From Candidatus Methanophaga sp. GoMg3.2 (GTDB taxonomy: Archaea > Halobacteriota > Syntropharchaeia > Alkanophagales > Methanospirareceae): 11,473 nucleotides of DNA. The DNA is taken from positions 1-11,473 of the forward strand of contig QBUN01000367.1 in NCBI GenBank assembly GCA_013180565.1. Reading direction: 5' to 3'. Position numbers and translations under genes: made by a program. The notes under the pieces were generated by a model. The model was not told the origin of the DNA, did no database searches, and saw only the letters and a program-made list of their open reading frames with translations. This document shows, piece by piece, positions 1-6,205 of this stretch. The stretch's first letter is position 1, and each line of letters opens with the position of its first letter.

Positions 1-465
1 GACAATAAGGAGCCGTTACATAATAACTATACCAACTACTCCCACTGCAGTGACATGTGCAAATAAGGGTGAAGGGGGCAAACGCGATGACTCCCATGGC
101 GAATGGAACAATAGTATCTATCCGCCATCATGAACTTGATATGTTTACGAACAGGCAGAGAAAAACTTCCACTGTCTAAAAATAAAAGGATATAGTGATT
201 TCACTAGAAAATTTGACATAGTCCTACAGGGCAAACAATCGTCGAACTGGAGAGAAAAGAGTCCAGTGAGCAGGGAAAATGTTGCTTTGTTTGTTCCTGC
301 TTGATTAACGATTTATGTAATGAAAGAAAAAAGTGTCTACTGTGAGATTTTCCCCACTATAATGGTCTTTGTAATACCAAATCAACATAAAATTATAAAT
401 TACACACGATTAATATACAGATAAAAACCGAAAGTAATAAATATACCTAAAACATAAGTAAGAAA
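1..465. other. AT-rich non-coding stretch with small inverted repeats
   Basis: I see no convincing gene here. One + strand frame is open from the window edge to about base 133, and one - strand frame runs off the edge, but neither translation resembles a family I know. Visible structure: TAGTGA-tt-TCACTA at 193-206; a 6-bp hairpin ACTGGA/TCCAGT at 246-267; directly after it an 8-bp hairpin with one G-U pair, AGCAGGGA/TTCCTGCT, at 269-301. Neither hairpin is followed by a clear T-run. They could be the 3' end of an upstream transcript or part of a small RNA. Function is unknown. Confidence 0.4.
428..445 (+). promoter_or_regulatory. Candidate archaeal BRE/TATA box
   Basis: A purine/A-rich BRE-like segment (CCGAAAG, 428-434) is followed by an AATAAATATA box at 436-445. 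In archaea, transcription usually starts about 25 nt downstream of the TATA centre. That would place a start near 465-470, just before the GC-rich island at 484-608. Support is from base pattern only, and the surrounding DNA is AT-rich, so chance matches are likely. Confidence 0.35.
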
Positions 466-617
466 TAGGCGTTATGAAAGATGTGCGCGCCCCTAAGTGA
501 AGCGGCAGTGGGTGGTCTTGTCCCGGTGCACCCACTGAAAAGGCTCACCCTATACGGGAGGAGGAGTAAATGGAATCCCGCCTTCGTTTTTTCCTCCTTC
601 TCCTCCCCTTTTTTTAT
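466..617 (+). ncRNA. GC-rich structured island: candidate RNA or decayed IS200/IS605 end
   Basis: A GC-rich block stands out in very AT-rich flanks. It contains a perfect 9-bp inverted repeat (CAGTGGGTG 506-514 with CACCCACTG 529-537, 14-nt loop). A second stem CGGGA 555-559/TCCCG 576-580 is followed by GCCTTCG, and a longer-range pair GGGAGGAG 556-563/CTCCTCCC 600-607 is followed by seven Ts (609-615), as in a terminator. A TATA-like box lies at 436-445. An 87-codon frame (481-744) covers the block, but its product has no recognisable domain. The GGAATCCCGCC segment resembles what I recall from right ends and guide-RNA scaffolds of IS200/IS605 tnpB elements, but no tnpB gene is present. Either a free-standing structured RNA or an element remnant is possible. 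Confidence 0.35.
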
Positions 618-681
618 TTGCACTCGGTATTTTGCAATCCGTCACTCAAAATCCACAAGATTTTTAGCTTTATCCTCTAAC

Positions 682-849
682 ACATGCCCCTTACATATAT
701 CACTTGCATTTGTTACTATTATATGCTACATTTTAGCTATTTGATATTTTTAAGTAAAAAAATCCGGAAAAATCGTATTATATATTCAAATATTATCTAT
801 AATTAATATACAAAACTAATAAGAAAAGTTAGGGGGTGATAGATAAAAA
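682..849 (+). promoter_or_regulatory. Promoter/leader of the first dockerin-SBP operon, paralogous to 4636-4801
   Basis: This region contains ACATGCCCCTTACA (682-695), an A-run (AAGTAAAAAAA, near 750-760), a TATA-like stretch TATTATATATTC (776-787) and a strong ribosome binding site AGGGGGTGAT (831-840) nine bases before the ATG at 850. The whole stretch aligns collinearly, with almost no gaps, to the region before the cohesin gene: 12 identical bases ATGCCCCTTACA, then the same order of A-run, TATA box, an ATTAnCTAnAATTAA-like block and a GTGATA element. I infer a shared promoter and possibly a shared regulator site. Confidence 0.6.
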
Positions 850-2592
850 ATGAAACAAACGAGAAAAAAAATAGATAATTGTGCAGTGCTTGGAATAATC
901 GCTGTGATAGTAAGCGCAATGCTGTTAGCCTCAATGCCAATGGCAACTGCAAAGCTTTACGGTGATGCAAATGGAGACGACGTGATAGACGAGGCGGATA
1001 TAACCTACGTAGAGCAGATAATCGCTGGAGAGAAACCTAAAAACGAGTTAGCAGATGCAAATCAGGATGGCGTAATAGATCTGCTTGACGTAGCTTATAT
1101 CGAGGGTATTATTCTCGGAGATAATCCATTTCCCGGTGGAACCTTAATTGCAGGATTAGGTCGAGATCCAGGCAAGCAGTATGGCTATGGGGCACATCCC
1201 TCATTGACGGGCGTTTATGAACAATTAGTCTGGATAGATTACGAACTGGAACCCCAACCGATGTTAGCCACTAGCTGGAAAGTATCGGACGACGGAAAAG
1301 TCTGGACATTCTATCTAAAGGAAGGAGTTAAATTTCATGACGGAACGCCTTTCAACGCCGAGACAGCGAAACAGAATTTCGAGCGACTCGATGCTGAGAA
1401 ACCTGGTCAATTAGGTCCCCTAGAATCAATAGACGTAGTGGACGATTATACAATCCAATTCAGGCATAGTGAACCGTTTGCACCTTTCGTCCGACAATTG
1501 AGCTGGCCTTTCATGTCAATGATAAGCCCTGATGCCGTGGACAAAGATAGGAACGTGCTGGAACCGATAGGTACAGGCCCCTACAAGGTAGTTGAGTACT
1601 CTCCAGATGATAAGTTAGTATTGGCGAGAAATGAGGACTGGTGGGGAGGCATGCCTAAGCTGGAGGGTATGACGCTCAGATGTATTCCCGATGCCAATTC
1701 GCGTGCCATGTCGTTAGAGACCGGAGAGATCGACCTAATCATAGATACCGGCGGTGTCTTGCCTGAGTATGCTGGAACATTGGATGCAGATCCTGAAATC
1801 GAGGTACTTACCCGACTGATCGCCACATCGCATTTCCTGATACTCAACGGTGGTGAAACACCTTTCAACGATACCAGTGCAAGACAGGCTGTTCAGTACG
1901 CTATCGACCAGGAAACGATAGTGGATACCCTTCTCGAAGAGTATGGTCTGCCGGGCAAAGGTCCAATAACTCCCGCACTTGCAGAATGGGTGAATACCGA
2001 GATAGCAGCTAAATATGACCCTAATGAGGCAGAACAACTACTGAGTGACGCTGGCTGGGTAGATACGGATGGCGACGGAATATTGGATAAGGAAGGGCAG
2101 CCATTCGAAGTCCGCTTACTGCTACACAGTGGGATGATTGGACGATGGCCCTACGAAGCTATTGCAGAGGTAATACAAAGCGAGCTGGATGACGTCGGTA
2201 TTAAGGCAGATATACAGGTGCTGGCAGGAGGTGCGTGGAGTACCGCTCTGAAGGATGGCGAGTACGAGATGGCAATGACTCCTTACACGCCTTTGGGCCC
2301 TCACTTTATGCTGTACGACTGGTTCAATTCAGAAGGAGACATGAACTTGATGCGCGGCATGTGTTATAACAATTCGCGTGTGGATGAACTGACAGAACTC
2401 GGAAAGGTAACAATGGATCAGGACGAAAGGAACGAAATATACGTTGAAGTGCAGGGGATAGTAGCCGAAGAAGTCCCATTGTTCCCGATATACTACGAGG
2501 AGATGATCAACGCACAGAGGAATAATGTGAGAGGTTTTGAACCCCATCCCTGGTTCTGGATCAACTGGGAGGATGTCTACTCTACGACGTAA
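850..2592 (+). CDS. Dockerin-bearing ABC transporter substrate-binding protein (family 5, peptide/nickel type)
   Basis: A 580-residue extracytoplasmic solute receptor for an Opp/Dpp/Nik-type ABC importer. Residues 1-34 form a signal peptide with an A-T-A cleavage site. A dockerin follows at about 36-92: two calcium loops of the D-x-N-x-D pattern (D39, N41, D43, D47, D50 and D69, N71, D73, D77, D80), each followed by a short helix. From about 97 to the end is an SBP_bac_5 domain with the family signature KEGVKFHDGTPFNA (157-170), IGTGPY (240-245) and a run around 255-300 (RNEDWWGG, IPDANSRA, ETGEIDL) that reads much like E. coli NikA. No lipobox cysteine follows the hydrophobic core (C11 precedes it), and there is no C-terminal membrane segment, so surface retention probably depends on the dockerin. 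Dockerins are more often C-terminal. The substrate is not decidable: nickel complexes or peptides. AGGGGGTGAT fixes the start. Confidence 0.93.
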   Translation: MKQTRKKIDNCAVLGIIAVIVSAMLLASMPMATAKLYGDANGDDVIDEADITYVEQIIAGEKPKNELADANQDGVIDLLDVAYIEGIILGDNPFPGGTLIAGLGRDPGKQYGYGAHPSLTGVYEQLVWIDYELEPQPMLATSWKVSDDGKVWTFYLKEGVKFHDGTPFNAETAKQNFERLDAEKPGQLGPLESIDVVDDYTIQFRHSEPFAPFVRQLSWPFMSMISPDAVDKDRNVLEPIGTGPYKVVEYSPDDKLVLARNEDWWGGMPKLEGMTLRCIPDANSRAMSLETGEIDLIIDTGGVLPEYAGTLDADPEIEVLTRLIATSHFLILNGGETPFNDTSARQAVQYAIDQETIVDTLLEEYGLPGKGPITPALAEWVNTEIAAKYDPNEAEQLLSDAGWVDTDGDGILDKEGQPFEVRLLLHSGMIGRWPYEAIAEVIQSELDDVGIKADIQVLAGGAWSTALKDGEYEMAMTPYTPLGPHFMLYDWFNSEGDMNLMRGMCYNNSRVDELTELGKVTMDQDERNEIYVEVQGIVAEEVPLFPIYYEEMINAQRNNVRGFEPHPWFWINWEDVYSTT

Positions 2593-2632
2593 TGTAGCCG
2601 GAGCAGTACTGCAAGTGTAAAAAAAATACCGT

Positions 2633-2675
2633 GGTGGAGACATATGCATCGCATCTCCACCTGGTTTTATTTATT
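2633..2675 (+). terminator. Hairpin/T-rich terminator or attenuator between SBP and permease
   Basis: A perfect 8-bp stem GGTGGAGA (2633-2640)/TCTCCACC (2654-2661) with a 13-nt loop is followed by GGTTTTATTTATT. It sits in the 139-nt gap between the first SBP and its permeases. Such a site would let the binding protein be made in excess over the membrane parts, as is usual for ABC importers. Whether it stops transcription fully or partly cannot be told from the sequence. I see no strong TATA box in the remaining gap, which favours read-through. Confidence 0.55.
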
Positions 2676-2731
2676 GGAAAAATAAGATGAATTGAGATGG
2701 TAATTGACGAATTTCGAGGTGCTATCACTGC

Positions 2732-3685
2732 ATGTTACATTTCATTATAAGACGATTGTTATTGATGTTCGTAGTCATATTAGGGGCAACTATGCTGACA
2801 TTTACAATAATGCACTTTGCCCCGGGTGATCCGGCTGAGATGATTGCGACTAGCAGATATGGGGTGGAGGGTTTGTCTACAGAAACTATTGCTAGAATAA
2901 GGGTAGAAGAAGGTCTCGATGCGCCTGTGTATGTCCAGTATCTCAAATGGCTAAACCATGTACTGCATGGCGATCTCGGAAGATCCTTAGTAACTGGTAA
3001 ATCGGTGTCATCGGAATTCTTAGCCAGATTTCCGGCGACGTTAAAATTAGCTCTCGCAAGCATGATCATAGCGCTGCTAATATCTATTCCCGTTGGGATT
3101 ATCTCTGCAACTAAGCAATACTCGGTAGTTGATAATGCCAGTATGGTAGGAGCGCTAATAGGCGTTTCTATGCCTAACTTCTGGTTGGGATTGCTACTTA
3201 TGTTACTCTTCGCATTATACCTCGGTTTACTCCCTGTATGCGGCTATGGGGATGGAAGCATTGCATATCTGATATTGCCGGCTATAACGCTTGGAACGGG
3301 CATGGCTGCATTAACAACCAGATTAACAAGGTCAAGCATGTTAGAGGTACTCAAGCAGGATTATATTACTACGGCAAGAGCAAAAGGCTTGAGAGAAAAG
3401 GTTGTTATCTGGAAACATGCATTTAGAAATGCACTGATACCGGTGGTTACGATTGTGGGCTTGCAATTCGCTGGTTTACTCGAGGGTGTTGTAATAGTTG
3501 AAACGATATTTGCCTGGCCCGGCGTGGGTAAGTTATTGGTTGATTCGATATTTGAACGCGATTTCGCAATGATGCAATGTGGTATATTGTTCATCGCCGT
3601 TATATTTGTTCTTGTAAATTTAACGGTGGATATTTTGTATGCTCTTCTGGATCCCAGGATACGATACGAAAAGGGGGGGAACTAA
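2732..3685 (+). CDS. ABC transporter permease, DppB/NikB type (first copy)
   Basis: A 317-residue inner-membrane subunit of the first importer. The N-terminal helix (about 9-30) is followed by PGDPAE (31-36), a hallmark of DppB/OppB/NikB proteins. The BPD_transp_1 region has hydrophobic helices at about 101-125, 137-165, 179-195, 236-258 and 282-305. The cytoplasmic EAA loop (about 210-237, DYITTARAKGL...NALIP) docks onto the ATPase. The C-terminal LDPRIRYE motif is typical. The length is normal for the family. GAGGTG (2716-2721) lies ten bases before the ATG. It pairs with the next gene, whose start overlaps this stop. It is clearly similar along its whole length to the permease at 8274. The substrate cannot be told from the permease alone. 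Confidence 0.93.
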   Translation: MLHFIIRRLLLMFVVILGATMLTFTIMHFAPGDPAEMIATSRYGVEGLSTETIARIRVEEGLDAPVYVQYLKWLNHVLHGDLGRSLVTGKSVSSEFLARFPATLKLALASMIIALLISIPVGIISATKQYSVVDNASMVGALIGVSMPNFWLGLLLMLLFALYLGLLPVCGYGDGSIAYLILPAITLGTGMAALTTRLTRSSMLEVLKQDYITTARAKGLREKVVIWKHAFRNALIPVVTIVGLQFAGLLEGVVIVETIFAWPGVGKLLVDSIFERDFAMMQCGILFIAVIFVLVNLTVDILYALLDPRIRYEKGGN

Positions 3686-4542
3686 TGGTAAGTCGGTTAG
3701 ATGAGATTGTTATGCAATTTAAGGAACATAAAATAGCAATGGTTGGCGCAGCGTTAATCCTTTTTCTGGCGCTTATTGCGGTATTTGCACCTTATATTGC
3801 TCCGCATGATCCAATTGAGATAAATCTAAAAGAACGTTTGCTAGCTCCCAATATGGAATATCCTCTTGGGACTGATAACCTGGGGCGATGTATGCTGAGC
3901 AGAATAATCTATGGGGCCAGAATATCCTTACAGATAGGAATAATCGTAGTTGGAATAACAAGTGTTATCGGGATAACGCTCGGGATGATTGCTGGGTACT
4001 ATGGCGGGGTACTCGATGAGCTAATTATGAGAGGGGTGGACATTTTGTTAGTCTTTCCCGGGATTATATTGGCATTGGTAATTGCAGGTATTTTAGGTCC
4101 TGGCCTTTTTAATGTAATGTTAGCGTTAGCAATCGTAGGTTGGACAGGATATGCCAGAGTGGTGCGAGGGGTAGTGCTATCAGTAAAGGAGAAGGAGTAT
4201 GTGGAATCTGCAAGAGCACTTGGTGTCGGCGATTGGTATATCATTACCAGACATATTCTGCCAAGTTGTGTGGCACCAATTATCGTGATTGCAACGCTCG
4301 GTATGGCTTATGTGATCCTTGCGGCAGCGGCATTAAGCTTTCTTGGACTCGGAGCACAACCGCCAACTCCTGAGTGGGGGTCAATGTTGAATAATGGTAA
4401 AAATTTCATGCGAACTGCACCGCACCTGACGATTTTTCCTGGATTGGCGATAATGATTACTATTTTAGCATTCAATTTCATCGGGGATGGATTACGGGAT
4501 GCTTTGGATCCAAGAGTGAGCGAAAAGATGATAGAAAGGTAG
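3685..4542 (+). CDS. ABC transporter permease, DppC/NikC type (first copy)
   Basis: A 285-residue second membrane subunit of the first importer. The start chosen is the ATG sharing one base with the upstream stop (TAATG) after the G-rich site AAGGGGGGGA. The frame is open 36 codons further upstream, but that part lies inside the previous gene and does not look like a DppC N-terminus. Features in order: an OppC_N-type helix at about 17-38; the family motif LGTDNLGRCMLSRIIYGAR (61-79); BPD_transp_1 helices; the EAA loop at about 171-193 (EYVESARALG...ILP); SFLGLG (218-223) with PTPEWG (227-232); and RDALDPR (271-277) near the end. Its best counterpart in the window is the permease at 9205. This unit lacks its own ATPase gene, so ATPases encoded elsewhere must serve it. 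Confidence 0.93.
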   Translation: MVSRLDEIVMQFKEHKIAMVGAALILFLALIAVFAPYIAPHDPIEINLKERLLAPNMEYPLGTDNLGRCMLSRIIYGARISLQIGIIVVGITSVIGITLGMIAGYYGGVLDELIMRGVDILLVFPGIILALVIAGILGPGLFNVMLALAIVGWTGYARVVRGVVLSVKEKEYVESARALGVGDWYIITRHILPSCVAPIIVIATLGMAYVILAAAALSFLGLGAQPPTPEWGSMLNNGKNFMRTAPHLTIFPGLAIMITILAFNFIGDGLRDALDPRVSEKMIER

Positions 4543-4574
4543 AGACAGGATTGATTATCATTTGAAAATGTAGT

Positions 4575-4588
4575 ATTGCTATAGCAAT
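4575..4588. promoter_or_regulatory. Perfect 14-bp palindrome
   Basis: ATTGCTATAGCAAT is a perfect palindrome 32 bases after the end of the first permease pair and about 50 bases before the shared promoter block of the cohesin gene. It could be a dimeric regulator site or a small hairpin at the 3' end of the first operon. No T-run follows, so it is not a good terminator. Function unknown. Confidence 0.3.
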
Positions 4589-4635
4589 GGTAAAAACCCA
4601 CGAGATTTTACATGATTTTGGGCAATTAGCCTAGC

Positions 4636-4801
4636 ATATGCCCCTTACACGCACACCCCACCTATATTGTCACTATATATCACTTTTTAATCTTTTGATG
4701 ATCCGAAGTAAAAAAAACAACGAAACTTATATATATCATCAACTATTAGCTACAATTAAGGTATAAAAATAATAAAAAAAGTGAGTGATATACACCCTAA
4801 T
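4636..4801 (+). promoter_or_regulatory. Promoter/leader of the cohesin gene, paralogous to 682-849
   Basis: The region begins with ATGCCCCTTACA (4638-4649), has an A-run (4708-4717), a BRE-like CGAAAC (4721-4726) and a TATA box TTATATATAT (4727-4736). A GTGATA element (4785-4790) stands where the ribosome binding site of the first SBP gene stands. It aligns nearly end to end with 682-849, and the distance from block start to ATG is 168 nt there and 166 nt here. The shared layout suggests co-expression of the cohesin and the first dockerin-SBP operon. It also argues that translation starts at the ATG at 4802, because the GTG at 4781 falls in the leader of the paralogous region. Confidence 0.6.
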
Positions 4802-6076
4802 ATGCGTAAACGTGAAGAAGGAAGATATAAAATAGGAAGAAACGCATTGATGCGTGGCATAGTTATATGCATCGCCGCAGTTATTATCAGCTCTTTGGCA
4901 ATTCTCGGATTGCTAGCACAGGAAACTGCAGCGGCTGTTGAAGTCCGGGTTACACCGGAGTTGGAATACGTAGAAGAGGGAGCAACTTTTAGCGTCACCA
5001 TAGATGTAGATGACGTAACGGACTTCAAATTAGGACAATTTGACTTATCTTTCGATTCAAGTGTACTGAAATTAAAAGATGTCAAAGATGGTAGTTTGGA
5101 TGGAGAAACAATACCCTTAAAAGAAAGAAAAGAAGTTGATGATGACACGGTGCATGTGTATGTTCGCATGCCGACGGGAGAGACAGCAAGTGGCTCAGGG
5201 CATTTAGCCGAGGTAAATTTTAAGGTGATAGGAGAGGAAGGAGATGAGAGCGTATTGGATTTATCCGATGGAAAACTTAGTGACATGGGAATGTGGTTTG
5301 ACATAGAGGGAGAATTTGGGGACGAATTCAACAAAGGCAAAATTCCCGATGAATTAAAAGAAAACTTAAAGGATAGAGGGCACACTTTAGAAGATCCAAC
5401 GGTTGATGTTATAGAAAAAGACAAAAAATGGAAGATCACCGACAATAGAGTATACCTGGTTAGTGCCAAGGATAGCAAGCTAAGAATCCAAGATACTGGC
5501 GAGATACTTGCGAAGTGGATTGATGCCGAAATTAGCGTTGGTGGCGTGGACGATGAAGAGGTGGAAGAAGAGGAAGAGGTCAGCGAAAAAGTTACACCTG
5601 GATCTCCAAAAATAACGGCTTGGAAACCTGCTGAAGCGGTTGTAGGCAACGTGGTACGCGAGTCGAGAACTTTCAATATCAGTGTAAATCAAATAGCAGA
5701 TATTAGCTGGCAAATAAATGGTTCCGCAGTGCAGACAAATGAAAGCGTAACGGAAGCAGCATATACGAACACGAGTGCAGTTATTGGATCCTGGAACGTA
5801 TCTGCAATCGCAACTAACACAACTACCGGCTTATCTGATACGCACACGTGGATATGGCACGTAACTCTTACAGCAACACCTTCACCAACATTGGCTCCAA
5901 GGGTAACTCCCGCGCCTACACGGGCACCCGGAGTAACACCAACGCCGAAGCATGTGGCAATAACGCGTCCCACGGCAAAGCCAAAGTCAACGCCTACACC
6001 AAAACCCGCGGGATTCGAAGTGATATTCGCAATAGCGATGCTTGCGATTGCGTTTTTGCTGGTGAGGAAAAGATGA
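4802..6076 (+). CDS. Cell-surface cohesin protein with Ig-like domain and archaeosortase-type anchor
   Basis: A 424-residue secreted scaffold. Order: signal/transmembrane helix about 19-39, ending ETAAA; cohesin-like domain about 46-171 (EGATFSVTIDVDDV, FDLSFDSSVLKL, the ETASGSGHLAEVNFKV strand pair, then LSDGKLSD); a beta-rich stretch about 172-249 that I cannot assign; an acidic linker 250-262; an Ig-like domain about 267-358 of the kind seen in archaeal surface proteins, with six N-glycosylation sequons (N292, N306, N313, N323, N332, N339); a Pro/Thr-rich stem 359-401 with repeated TP pairs; and a tail from PAGFEVIFAIA (402-412) to RKR resembling PGF-CTERM. I infer wall anchoring by an archaeosortase and capture of the dockerins on the flanking SBPs. 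The start was chosen by alignment of the leader; a GTG seven codons earlier (4781) is possible. Confidence 0.85.
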   Translation: MRKREEGRYKIGRNALMRGIVICIAAVIISSLAILGLLAQETAAAVEVRVTPELEYVEEGATFSVTIDVDDVTDFKLGQFDLSFDSSVLKLKDVKDGSLDGETIPLKERKEVDDDTVHVYVRMPTGETASGSGHLAEVNFKVIGEEGDESVLDLSDGKLSDMGMWFDIEGEFGDEFNKGKIPDELKENLKDRGHTLEDPTVDVIEKDKKWKITDNRVYLVSAKDSKLRIQDTGEILAKWIDAEISVGGVDDEEVEEEEEVSEKVTPGSPKITAWKPAEAVVGNVVRESRTFNISVNQIADISWQINGSAVQTNESVTEAAYTNTSAVIGSWNVSAIATNTTTGLSDTHTWIWHVTLTATPSPTLAPRVTPAPTRAPGVTPTPKHVAITRPTAKPKSTPTPKPAGFEVIFAIAMLAIAFLLVRKR

Positions 6077-6121
6077 GCAGAATAAGAAAGAATAGGGTGG
6101 ATGGATTCTCATCATTAACTA

Positions 6122-6179
6122 TTTTTGCGCATGCAAAAACCCTCGGTTTCTTTGGTAAAGCTTTCTTTATAAAAGAAAG
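6122..6179 (+). promoter_or_regulatory. Two inverted repeats between the cohesin and second SBP genes
   Basis: TTTTTGC-gcat-GCAAAAA (6122-6139) and CTTTCTTT-ata-AAAGAAAG (6161-6179, followed by GG and four Ts) lie in the 129-nt gap. Either could act as a weak terminator or processing site, and TTTATAAAA within the second could also be a TATA box. A start from that TATA box would fall near 6195, after the ribosome binding site AGGAGGTG (6185-6192), so I favour an RNA hairpin. Read-through from the cohesin gene into the SBP gene is likely. Confidence 0.35.
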
Positions 6180-6205
6180 GTTTTAGGAGGTGAAAAAGAA
6201 AAAAA

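Noticed and set aside
481..744. 87-codon + strand frame in the left region as a protein gene
   Set aside because: No ribosome binding site precedes it, the product has no domain, and the frame spans the GC-rich structured block and then AT-rich spacer.
880..884. Cys11 of the first SBP as a lipobox cysteine
   Set aside because: It lies before the hydrophobic core of the signal peptide, not after it, and the second SBP has no equivalent.
2062..2097. DTDGDGILDKEG in the first SBP (residues 405-416), and the matching loop in the second, as a third dockerin repeat
   Set aside because: It lies inside the SBP domain after a GW(V) motif, where many family-5 SBPs carry such a loop. It is not followed by a dockerin helix and is not paired.
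3577..3684. 36-codon N-terminal extension of the DppC-type permease
   Set aside because: It lies within the upstream permease gene in another frame. The ATG at 3685 has a strong ribosome binding site and overlaps the previous stop by one base, as is usual for this gene pair.
4756..5676. Long open frame on the - strand opposite the cohesin gene (306 codons)
   Set aside because: The product is rich in Ser/Thr/Leu with no domain, and it lies antisense to a + strand protein with recognisable cohesin features. Runs of acidic and Lys codons on the + strand leave the opposite frame free of stops.
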